Source: Sequoia sempervirens (taxonomy: Eukaryota > Streptophyta > Pinopsida > Cupressales > Cupressaceae). From it: a DNA stretch of 64,000 bases. The number at the start of each line of letters is the position of its first letter. Positions within the stretch are counted from its first letter, which is position 1. The stretch is taken from assembly GCA_007258455.2 (NCBI GenBank), contig VDFB02193867.1, positions 527,759,296-527,823,295 of the forward strand, read 5' to 3'. A model generated the notes under the pieces. The model was not told the DNA's origin. It made no database searches and saw nothing but the letters and a program-made list of their open reading frames with translations. Below, piece by piece: positions 54,607 to 64,000 of the stretch. Position numbers and translations under genes: made by a program.

Positions 54607-55560
54607 ATGCCTCCTAAGGGAAATGTTGTTGCTAGGAAGATTGATAGCCAAGCAAGAGAATTAGAATCCTTGAAGAGAGGTTGTTGCATTAAATTCTAAA
54701 TCTGGGGTTGATATGGATGAGAGTGATTCTAAAGACGAAGAGACCTCTAGTGAAGAGGATGAGGTGGATCCAAAAGGTGTAAGCATGATGAAGCTTTTGA
54801 AGGCTATGAAAGGTGATGGACATGGAAAAATGGACTTTCCTATGTATGGGGGTAAACTAGATGGTGAAGAGCTCTTGGATTGGATAGGGGATTTGGAGAA
54901 TTATTTTGAGAGTGAGGAGGTAGATGAAGAACACAAAGTGAAGAAGGAAAAAACCATGTTGAAAGCACATGCTTTATTGTGGTGGAATTTTTCGCAAGAA
55001 GAAAGGCAGAAGAAGGGGAAGGCTAAGATCACTTCTTGGGAGAGAATGAAGGAAAAAATCAAAGGTAAGTTCCTTCCTAATGATTATAATGTTTAGTTGC
55101 TTAAAATACTTCAAAATTTTAGACAAAAGTACTTAGATGTGCAAGCATACACCGAGGAGTTCTATAGGTTAAGTATAAGAACAAAACATGAGGAAGATGA
55201 GGAAGAAAGAGTGGCAAGGTATCTAAATGGCCTAAGGTATAATATACAAGATTAGATAAGTTTGATGACAACAAAAACAATAAAAGAATGTTTTCAAATT
55301 ACTATAAGGGTTGAGGAGAAAGAGAAGGTGAAAAGAGCCTGACGAGGTAGTTCTTCTAGGGGAAGAGGTACCTTTTCTACACCAAAACTCTCCAAGGAAG
55401 GTCAAGAAGATGTTGGTAAAGGAAAAGAACAAGTGGTTGAATATAGAGGTGGATGGAGAGGTGGATGAACAAACTATAGGGACAGAGATTCTAATGAGTT
55501 TGCAAGGAGGTGTTACAAGTGTGGTGAGTTTGGTCATCCATTCTTCAAATGTCCTTATAA
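54607..55560 (+). pseudogene. Gag of element D
   Basis: ATG 54607 opens a short piece; a frameshift near 54700 leads to the main frame from 54713. An acidic Ser/Glu-rich stretch precedes a core with FPMYGGKLDGEELLDWIGDL (about 54837-54896), HALLWWNF and AYTEEFYRLSIRT, closely parallel to the Gag of element C. A Gly/Arg-rich part with RGSSSRGRG precedes one CCHC knuckle, CYKCGEFGHPFFKC (about 55511-55552). It lacks an intact frame: TAG stops occur near 55095 and 55253, and TGA near 55340. Gag is the particle protein that would package this non-autonomous RNA. Confidence 0.85.
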
Positions 55561-56100
55561 GTTTGGTGCTACTACAAGTGGAAGTGAGAGAAAATGTGAA
55601 AAGAGAGTTCAAATTGTGCAAGAGGATGAAGAGGAAAGTGTCAATTCATCAAGCCTTGTTGCTAAACCTAAAATTAGTGAAGCTTTGATGCTGCAAAGAC
55701 AAATCTTGAAGGCCTCCAAGGAGAGAGAACCATTGCAAAGGAGAAGTCTCTTCAAGATCACCTGCAAGAGCAAAGGTACAGTATGCAAGTTAGTAATTGA
55801 TTTAGGTTTCATCGATAACATCTAGTATCAAGGGAAATGGTAGATAAGTTAGATTTGGTCAAAGTTCCTCATCAAACACCCTATAAGATGTCATGGATAA
55901 ATGATGATCAATCACTTCTATTCAATGAGTAGGATTAAGTTGAGTTTCATATTGGAGGATACAAAGATAGGGTGCTCTGTGATGTTTTACCAATGCAATG
56001 TTGCCATTTGTTGCTTGGATAGCCATGGAAATTTGACAAACATGTTGTATATAATGGATGGGCTAATACATATTAGATTGTGCATGAAGGGAACTCATTC
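55561..56100 (+). pseudogene. Protease remnant of element D
   Basis: The frame continuing from Gag reaches VCKLVIDLGFIDNI at about 55783-55824, the catalytic region with Asp-Leu-Gly in place of Asp-Ser-Gly. A further piece (about 55985-56090) contains MQCCHLLLG, then a TAG, then PWKFDKHVVYNG, equivalent to the LLGRPW segment of the element C protease. Frameshifts and stops break the domain. Confidence 0.7.
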
Positions 56101-56267
56101 ACTTTGTTAGCATTGCAAGAAGAAGATAGAGAGCAAAAAGGGAAGCAAAGGTCATCAGGATGGGTAGAAAAGACTTTGTGAAGGTTGAAAAGAACAAAAG
56201 TATGGAATATGCAGCCTTGACACAAGTTGCAGATGTTAGGACAGAGGTATTGAAGGTTGATGCATAG

Positions 56268-56684
56268 TTGGAAGGGAATAATAATGAGAAAAAGAAGATG
56301 CAAACTAACCTAGGAAAGGTTAATGGTGGATTGTTGGTGATAAAGAAAGAGGGATTGAGAAAAAAGGATGGAATCCTAGTTGGAACCATGTTTTTCCTTG
56401 TAGGGGTTGCAAAGGTTGAAGGACAGTCAAGCCTTGTTGAGAAAAAGGCTCCTAGGACTGATAAAATAGAGATGTATAGGTCTAAAAGTGAAAATTCTTT
56501 GAAAACAATGAATTTGATGCCTGAATTCAAGGCAAAGGGGAGAGTGGAACAAGTAGAAGGGCAAGGAAAAAGTAATGTAGGTAAGTATGTTGTGCAAGTG
56601 GGACAAAGGGTAGTTAGTACAAGTTCTACATGGGTCAAAGATGGAAGAGATAAAAACATGTCAAATAAAACAAGGGAAGCCTGA
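56268..56684 (+). pseudogene. Lys-rich post-protease tail of element D, unknown
   Basis: An open piece of 138 codons, rich in Lys, Gly, Val and Glu, with no RT motif. It sits where RT would begin in an autonomous relative. Element C carries a comparable basic tail (32758-32339). The 3' LTR starts 160 bases downstream. Confidence 0.4.
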
Positions 56685-56843
56685 TAAAATTGTCCATGAA
56701 CTCAAGGATGGTAAGCATAGAGAAAGATTTTAGAATGTACCAGTTAAGGTATCTATTGTAGGTCAAAGAAATGAAGCATTCAAAGGAGGAATAAAGGAGG
56801 GTTAGTTTCTAAGAGGACTAAAAACCTTTTTCGGTGTTGTGTA

Positions 56844-58363
56844 TGGTACCAGAGAACCAATCATTTCAATATTTTCTCTTTAGTATTCTTAAGGAAGAAT
56901 TGATTCTAGGTGGTAGAGTCTAATGAGTTTGAGTATTTGAGTCTAAATAAGGTCCAGAGAGACCATTTTTGATGTAATTGGCAACTTTGGGGTCTATATT
57001 GCAAAAGTTGTAATCATGTTGAAAATGTTGTCAAAGATTCACAAAAGTTGTCAAGGTAGGTGAGATGTTAGTTTTCTTATGTGAAATCATGTTTCTAGGA
57101 TGATTAAGGTCTAAAAAGATCATTTTTAATGTTTTAAGTGATAGGAGGGTCAAAAGTGCAAATATTGCAATAATATGTAAAAGTTGTCAACATAAAGTGC
57201 AAAAATGCAAAGTTTGTAAAGGCTTAGAAGCCTAACGGTCATTAGTGGTTTGAAATTTAGTTAAGAGTTGTTGTGTCATTTTTTTTAGGTGGAAAAACCT
57301 TTAAAAAGGTGTGGAACCTCATTGAAATGGTTGGTTGGTGGATTTGAAGCAAAATCAATAAAGTTTTGCACTATTTTTCTAGAAATTACTGTAATTTTCT
57401 TCATTTTAAGGCCTATATGGTAATGTACAACCACAAGGTGGTTCAAATATTTTATGCTTTCAATAGTAGCATTAATTCACTATGATTTTCATCAATTTTG
57501 AGAGATTCAAAGTGAATTTGAAGCCTTTTATACTTGTTTTCTGAAATCAGACCGGCTATAACCTATTTTAAGGGTTGGTGTGAAATTATGACTTTTTGAG
57601 CCATTCCACCCATTGTCATCAATTGTAGCTCAGTGGAATGGCATGTTAGGGAATTTTTTAGGTGTGTGAATGGTTTCTTGTTAAAGGAAAGAAAAATTAA
57701 GGCATTTGGGTTGTTTCTCTAACTGTAGTTGTGTGTTTTTGCATCAAAATTATGTGGAAAATGAGGTTTCACCCTAGGGTTTGATAAAATATTGCATATA
57801 GAGATTGGATGACTGTCTTTTGAGCATTTAATGGCATGAAAAAGATTGTTTGAAGTAGTTTCAAGGTCTGAGAAGGTGTGGAGTATAGTTTTTCAATAAG
57901 CCCTAGATTACATGGTGAAAAGTGAGGGTTTTAGTGTTTGGGGTATTTTATGGTCTATCTTGGCCTAAAAATTCTGGATTTTGTGTTTCCTTAGGTAGGT
58001 GAGTGCTGCCCAATAATTTTTTTGGTGAAAGGGAAAGTTTAAGGTGGACCTCCTTTGTAAATTAGGCCTAACTGGCCTTGTGTATAGTGTTATTTCTTGT
58101 CTTTGTGTAAGTTGATCCAAAGGAATTATAGGTGGTATTGTTGTATGTTGAAGATGACCTTAATGGGTGCCTAGAATGATAACTTTTTGTAGGGGTTGTT
58201 AAGGGTTTCTAAGAATTAATTTGAGAAGACTTGGTTCGCTGACCTACAAGATTTACTAGGTGGGAAGTTGGAAAATAAGCCAAAATTGGTTTTGTAAGAG
58301 GGAAAGTGATTTGAATCCTTTTGAATTGATAAGGTGAAGGGTTTTACAACCTAGGTTGCATCA
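56844..58363 (+). repeat. 3' LTR of element D (1520 bp)
   Basis: The uninterrupted copy; starts TGGTACCAGAGAACC and ends GGTTGCATCA. It is the reference that exposes insertion H in the other LTR. The sequence just upstream shows no clear polypurine tract. Confidence 0.9.
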
Positions 58364-58500
58364 CACCCTACCACTCCCTATCTTCCTCCTTCCCTCTCTC
58401 ACCCTCCCACCTTACAATCCATATATCCTTCTCTCTCTCTCTCCCACCCTACCAATCCCTATCTCCTCTCTCTCTCCCTCCCACCCTACCAATCCCCATA
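58364..58500. repeat. 40-bp CT-rich minisatellite, right part
   Basis: It resumes with CACCC (target duplication copy) and three or so units ending CCCACCCTACCAATCCC. Together with 50198-50379 about seven units are visible; element D split one of them. Confidence 0.8.
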
Positions 58501-60830
58501 TGTTGCAGGTATGTGTAGATTGGTATTATCATTAATGTCTACAAGAATGTGTTGTCATTGATGTCAAATATATGTATTGAAGAAGAAAATTTGGTGTTGT
58601 CTATGCTTTGATTTGTTGCACTATGTTGTCATTAGTTAAGCTACTAGTATTAACATTTGTTATTACTTTGATAAAATTATATCTATGTTTATAGTAGTGA
58701 TGAAGATAATGTGGATGTGTCTCTAGTGCTTGGTTTCCAAGTGATTTTGAGAAAAAATAATAAAAAGAGGAAACAGTGTGTTGCAGTGTTGTTCTTGGTT
58801 ACAAAGAGATGTTCTAGTTTTTCTCAACATTTCTTCTAGGTTGAAAATATTCCTATGCAACTTAAATATATTGGTGAGTTGTTTAGAAGTTTTATATTCA
58901 AGAGATGGTATGTTGGGTCATTGTACAATAGATTTTTTGTTCACTCTTGTGTGACTATGCATTACAAATATGTCTAGGAGAAATATTTTTCCTCTGCATT
59001 TCTCTGTAATTATGCATTGTGTCTTATGATTCTAAAAGAGTGTTGATGATGCTAGTAGTTTACCCTATCAAGAGGATTTGACATTTGGTGCTTTGGAAGA
59101 TATTTTTTCAAGTAACAATGTATGGAAAAGTAGTCTGAGTGTACTAGTTTTGTACATTATTTAGGTGGAAGTTGTTGCAAACCAGAGTTTGTTGGATTTT
59201 AGATTGTCTAAGGAATATTCTAGAACATGTTCAAGCATGATGGGTTAGTGCAGGATCATGTGAGTCCAAACTAGGCCCTTAAGTGACAATAAAATTTAGA
59301 AAAATAAAAATTTGATTAAGTTATTAACATAATTTAAAAAATATTTAAGAACAAACTTTGTAGAAAATATAATGTGGTTTCTAATATACTAGTCATTTTT
59401 TGAAAAAGAGTAAATCTATTTGGTGAAAATTTGAAATTTCAATGCAGCAGTACCAAATTTTTAGGAAAAAATAAAAAATCAAGAGTATGTCTAACCAACC
59501 TAAGTACAAGAAAAAAAAATATATATTTTTTGGAAACTTTCAATATAAGTAGAGGACACATGCCTAGATGTGCCACATTTTTTTGTAATTGTTTTGCAAG
59601 TTATTAATTAGTTATGAAAATTTTATTAATTTTTTTTTAAATATTAAAACTTGTTTGTTTGACCACCATAAATTGGGGAAAAAAATATGAAATTCATTTT
59701 TTGTGCCATATAGTATGGGAGCATAGAATGTGTTGCATCTTTTGGATTAAAAAAAAAAAACCGTTTAAGAATTATTGTTGTTTTTCACTCAGCCTATCAA
59801 TTGGGACTTTAGTCAAAATGCATGTAGAAATCAATAATAATTATCTATTTAATTCCAAGTAAGGCATGTTTTATATTAGAGGAAAGCCAACAATTTTCTC
59901 AATAAACCATTTTCATTTCATCAAATTTGGATAAAAATAAGTTGTTGACCACTTTTTTGTAATATCACCACTTTTTGAACCCTCACGATCTTGCAATCAC
60001 CTTGATGTGTGGTCTACAAGTCATCCTTGGGTTTAAGGAAGTATTTACTTAAATTTTAATGGTTTTTGAATAGGTAATGATTGACCTGGTGTTTACACTA
60101 CATGCAAAGGATAAATATTGTTTGTGATATCATGTGGTTAAGTGGTGTTGTTGATTTAGATCCCAATTAAGTTTTGATGTGGTTTGCATTCACTCCTATC
60201 CACCACATGGGTGTTTTGGTTCGACCTAATTTTAATATGCATGTTTGAGGTGCATAACCAACCTTGGAAATGGTTTCAATGTTGAGGACAGTATAAGTAT
60301 GAGTTGAATTATTGAAGGGAGTGAAGATAGATGATAATGTGAAGTGTGAGATGTGAATGATGCAAAATTGAGTAGAGCAGTACAAACTTTCAAGTGTTGT
60401 ATTTTTGGATGCAGTGACAAGAAGGTGTCTTCAATCATTCAAATTGACTATAAAGGTGTTGGAGTTATTGTGTTGGAATCTCTATTGCATTGAGATCATG
60501 ATTTCTATGTGACATTTCTTCTCTATCTTCTTTTTCTATTCCGGTAGTGAGCCTTTGGCTCTAAGCCTTTCTAGATAGTGTGTCCTATTCTAGTAGTAAT
60601 CCCTTCTAACTAGTTTTTCAATTACTTATATTGTGAGCTAATCCTCACCATGGTAATCCCTCCTTGGGTTTTCCATTCAAATCTAGTGTTCTCTTGGGTT
60701 TGGTGTTGAGTTGTTTTAGTTTTTGTTATTTTCTTTACATGTTAAATCATCATAACAAATTAAGGGTTTAATGAATGCATGTGGATATGAATTTTGATGA
60801 GGCTTTTGATGCTTTGATAAGATACAACTA
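58501..60830. other. Unassigned AT-rich sequence
   Basis: No domain, repeat partner or RNA gene recognised. Short poly-A and poly-T runs occur (59510-59525, 59628-59640, 59750-59760). Open pieces such as 59659-59862 are AT-driven and featureless. Confidence 0.4.
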
Positions 60831-60833
60831 ATT

Positions 60834-62314
60834 CATTGTAACATGCCCAACTGGATTTTACTCCATTAAATTATAAATTCACATTATGAATATAAAATTT
60901 ATGACATAAATCCCATAGCATTTCCATTTAGCAATTTCATGTCCATAAATAAAAAAAATAACTAGATGAAATATATTCATTTGAAAATTTCAATAGTCAA
61001 TTTACAAATTTTACTTGGCACTCAACACCTCGAGTCAATACATCAAATACATTAATTTCATCTATTACAAAAAATTTATCAGTTACATCAATGATACATT
61101 TACATAAATAGAATTTTGATATGATTCCTTTATAATAGCTCGCCTCCATTGGTGGTCAAGAACATGGTTGAGGTGCTTTTCAACCCAACCATGATGCAAT
61201 GTTTCCCTATAATTCTTCAATCTGTTGAAGAATATTTGATCCTACATGGAACACTTAGCAAGAGATATAGTTTGCAAGGTGGAATCTATGTGTGCCTAGC
61301 TACATGCATTTCAATCTACAACTAGAATATGCAAGCTCCATGTTAGGTAAGTAAGAAAGTACAATAGGGAGAGGATAAACAATAACAATCAATTCTATAA
61401 ATAAAAATTATTGCAAAGCTTGGCCAAGCTCATGCTGCATAAAATGAAACTCAGGTTAGATTTGGAAAAGTAAATCTACACTCTTTGGCACCCATTCCCG
61501 AAACAAAATCTCATCATATCAAAGGGATATCCCTCCCTTTTAGACCATCTATTAGCATCATACTATAGTGTTCTATAGTATACCATTTAATTCTTGTATC
61601 ATTCCATTTCAATATTATCAACCAATATTCCATTTAAATATGGTATATCAATTCATCTATTCATCATATGTCTATCTTCTATTTAGTCTCATATTGCAAT
61701 TCAACACTATTCCATTTCTATAGTTTGTTCCATTTGCAAACAAAGTTTAATAATCTTAATCAATGAATAACTCAAGATGAATCATAAGGTATACTACATG
61801 TATGTGCATGTGTATAAATTGTATATTTATGCATGTACACATATATGCCTGAAAATGAACATAATTGAAATATGTGTATACATTCTGAATAATAAAAGAA
61901 AATCTTCCTTACATATAGGTTTTTCATATTCAGAAAAGAAAACATCACTTCAATCAGATGCTCCATTTAATTTATCTATATCTAATCTTAGGATACAAAT
62001 GAAATAATTATTCCATAATCACTTGTCTTTCATAAAGACTAAGAACAAATCAAATGAATCATAGTTGATTTACAACATCTAGAGTAATCAATTTTAGAGA
62101 AATAACATATTAAATAAATCTATGTACCCTTCTGTCTAATACAATTTAGTTTCCATATTCATTTTATTTTTGGCTAATATGTCCATTTATTGTTCTGTTT
62201 AGGTTCATCACATATATATTTATCTTAAGGAAAATTAGAACAATATGAAATGGATGCTCTGCTCCATCAGTAATGAGATTTCATATAGGGGTGCCAATGG
62301 GCATGTTATCATGA
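60834..62314. repeat. Long-range inverted repeat, 1.48 kb apart
   Basis: CATTGTAACATGCCCA (60834-60849) and TGGGCATGTTATCATG (62299-62314) are inverted copies with 2 mismatches in 16. Such symmetry is seen at the ends of solo LTRs (TG...CA) or TIR elements. The flanking 5 bases (TTCAT, left of 60837; TGAAA, right of 62311) are not a duplication, so the element reading is unproven. The enclosed sequence is AT-rich and non-coding. Confidence 0.3.
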
Positions 62315-62328
62315 AATTGATAACATGC
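62301..62328. repeat. Perfect 10-bp hairpin
   Basis: GCATGTTATC and GATAACATGC flank the 8-base loop ATGAAATT. It overlaps the right arm of the long-range inverted repeat, so the two symmetries may share an origin. Confidence 0.7.
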
Positions 62329-62489
62329 TATCAGTTTTCTTATAGATTCTTCATTTTACCTAATAGCTATTGTGTCACAGTTGAACCCACAATAGAATGA
62401 AAAAACCCTTCAAATAATTTTATAAGAGAATAGAGTATAGTCATCCTTCAAACCTGATTATAACACTAGAATTTTTGATAGTGACTATG

Positions 62490-62547
<58 letters not shown>
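62490..62547. repeat. (TA)n(GT)n microsatellite
   Basis: A short (AT) run, 62490-62500, passes into about 23 uninterrupted GT units to 62547. Open frames across it encode only Val/Cys or His/Thr repeats. Confidence 0.95.
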
Positions 62548-62548
<1 letters not shown>

Positions 62549-64000
62549 ATTTAAGCACTTGCATGATGATTCAAATGGTTTACATACCCACAACCAGAGA
62601 TGGTTGAGCACTTCAAATAATAACATCAACATTTATAACTTGCATCAAATGATAAAAATGTTCATTTGAGAGTTTCCACCAAATGATAACATCATTTGAT
62701 TGTGGGTTTCCATAGAATGAAAGTTACAAATCTAAGGAATGATGAGAATCTTATTTCAGCCTTGCATTAATAGGGTTGGATTTCACCTCATATTACCACA
62801 CCAAGATGGTGGGTGTGACATGTATAAATCCAAATGAACAATGCATGTCATTCATCAATTGGAAAAGTATAAAAGTAATGTAAATCGCTCGACTAGCTCA
62901 AGCTCGACACCCACAGGGCTTCATTGAAACATTATACATTGAACAACATAAAGGTGTCATCCCAAACAATGCAACATCAACATTGTCTTGTGATAAAGGA
63001 AACACATTAACACTAGTCAAGTCGAATTGCCACGACTTCTAGAGATAAAAACATATGGGTGAGAATATGTCACGGGGATCTAGCCAATACCCATGCATGC
63101 TACATATAACAAATAACAAGCTCACTCTAGTGGCTTAGCCCCAACAGAGCTAACATGGGTCAACATGGGTTGACTAACAAAGGAAGATACATGAATACCA
63201 AACCACAAAAATGTATAACAAAACCTCATGAATAACATGATATTTTCCATAACAAGGAAGGCAACCTTGATATTCAACATAACATCACCATTTTAGCTAA
63301 CATTTGAACTTTGAGACCAATGGTGAAGAGCGAGAGTTGGAATAGCTCTAGTATTTTGAATTCCTATGAGGTTGAGGCTAATGGCAAAGACGATGCTGAT
63401 GATGATGATGGAGTGTGTTGGATCTCTAGTTCCATGTTGTTTGACTACTGTTGGACTTACTATTTTCCTGTTTGGGATGGTGGCTGCGAGGGAGTTGTGG
63501 TGGGTGTTCGATGGTGAATGCCTAACTCTTGTTTTGATGGACTCTTTCTAGTCCATCTAGTGGTTTTTTTCTATTGCGGCTTGGCCTACTTTGTTTTATT
63601 TCCGCTATTGAGGGCTCTACTTTGGTCGAGTCTGTGCGAGATATGGTGTGTGGCTCCATATTTTTTCCCTCTAGTGTTGGTGATGGGGTTGACTTAGCTT
63701 CTAATGTGCTTGGAGTAGTTCCTTGGGAAGATGTACTGGTGGGGAGGTTCAAGGGTTGTTACCTTTGGTTGAAGGAGCGCTATGAGGGTGTTTTGTCCTC
63801 TATGTGCTTTGGGGGAACTCAAACCCCAATTTTTGAGTGCACATATATTTGGTGTGGGCAAGTGGTTTCCTCTACCCTCTATGTGTTGTGGTGATTCTAT
63901 TTAGTGTGATAGTTGGTTCAAGTGTTCCTAGTCCTTGTGTGGTGTTGGATCATGATGGGTGGTTGCTCTAGTTTTTGGTTGAAGCCAGAGATGAAGATTT
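62548..64000. other. Unassigned sequence to window end
   Basis: From about 63300 the composition becomes less AT-rich. Open pieces appear on both strands (63311-63517 and 63574-63894 on +, 63752-63522 on -). None shows a recognised motif. The minus-strand piece is Pro/Ser/Thr/Glu-rich and the plus-strand one is Cys/Trp/Phe-rich, so at most one is real. This may be the edge of a further transposon or gene that continues beyond the window. Confidence 0.35.

Larger units (their letters stand above)
50380..58363 (+). mobile_element. Element D: gag-protease-only LTR retrotransposon inside a minisatellite
   Basis: The 3' LTR is 56844-58363 (1520 bp). The 5' LTR is 50380-54518 and measures 1522 bp once insertion H and its duplication are removed. 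The ends are TGGTACC...TTGCATCA; the 5' copy begins TATCC, a decayed TG. The target duplication is CACCC (50375-50379 and 58364-58368). The primer site TGGTATCAAATC lies at 54521. The internal 2.3 kb encodes Gag and a decayed protease, then a Lys-rich tail, with no RT, RNase H or integrase. The design is the same as element C, with related Gag. The host is a 40-bp minisatellite. Confidence 0.9.

Noticed and set aside
56099..56659. Minus-strand open frame of 186 codons
   Set aside because: Antisense shadow of the Lys-rich tail of element D; Phe/Leu/Ser-rich composition is what reverse-complemented Lys/Glu codons give.
56842..56856. TGGTACCAGAGAACC taken as a primer binding site
   Set aside because: It is the start of the 3' LTR of element D; the target duplication CACCC and the 1520/1522-bp LTR lengths fix the boundary there.
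62441..62669. Open frames encoding runs of Val-Cys or His-Thr
   Set aside because: Direct translation of the (GT)n microsatellite.
1..64000. CRISPR arrays, bacterial operons, tRNA or rRNA genes
   Set aside because: No regularly spaced identical repeats, no cloverleaf sequences and no rRNA-like segments were seen; the content is plant retroelement DNA.

Overview
This window looks like intergenic DNA from a very large, repeat-rich seed plant genome. I infer a gymnosperm such as a conifer, but the sequence does not prove it. Supporting signs are plant-type Ty3/gypsy Tat elements with two RNase H domains, plant mobile domain (PMD) gene remnants, primer binding sites for initiator-Met tRNA, degenerate TTTAGGG-type telomere-like repeats, AT-rich composition, and coding remnants full of CAG-to-TAG type stops. 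I found no intact host gene, tRNA, rRNA or CRISPR array. Almost everything interpretable is LTR retrotransposon, in both orientations and often nested.

Layout. (1) 421-8675: an intron-containing PMD gene remnant is split by element A (1992-8507; two 1875-bp LTRs; target duplication GTACC), a non-autonomous element with an unrecognised internal reading frame. (2) 8676-22319: element B, an old Tat-like element (+ strand) with gag, protease, archaeal-type RNase H ahead of RT, RT, and an integrase joined to RT by an internal deletion. A 4.2-kb coiled-coil extra ORF and an intact antisense ORF follow before the 3' LTR. (3) 22320-27535: a minus-strand gag-only element (I) whose product combines coiled coil, G-patch and two CCHC knuckles, between 1.5-kb direct repeats that carry PMD-like gene pieces. 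(4) 28017-38015: element G, a minus-strand Tat element with protease, RT, RNase H, second RNase H and integrase. Its RT is cut by element C (30769-36022; target duplication TGAAG), which carries only gag, protease and a tail. (5) 39098-42945: element E (target duplication GTTAC), with a single intact acidic ORF of 363 codons and a primer binding site repeated three times at 31-bp intervals. (6) 44003-47980: element F, minus strand, short LTRs, no recognised pol. (7) 49820-50379: telomere-like degenerate repeats, then a 40-bp CT-rich minisatellite. Element D (50380-58363; target duplication CACCC) sits inside that minisatellite, and its own 5' LTR is interrupted by a 2.6-kb insertion (H). (8) 58500-64000: no convincing gene; microsatellites and a long-range inverted repeat.

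Relative age, from nesting and by-eye LTR comparison: B, G and I are old; A is intermediate; C, D and E are younger; H is younger than D. Elements A, C, D, E and I, and probably F, lack their own reverse transcriptase and integrase, so the younger layer of the window is dominated by elements that must have been mobilised by enzymes supplied elsewhere. The most unusual items are element E (intact ORF of unknown family plus triplicated primer site), the G-patch/CCHC Gag of element I, the shared gag-protease-only design of C and D, and the long coiled-coil ORF of element B.
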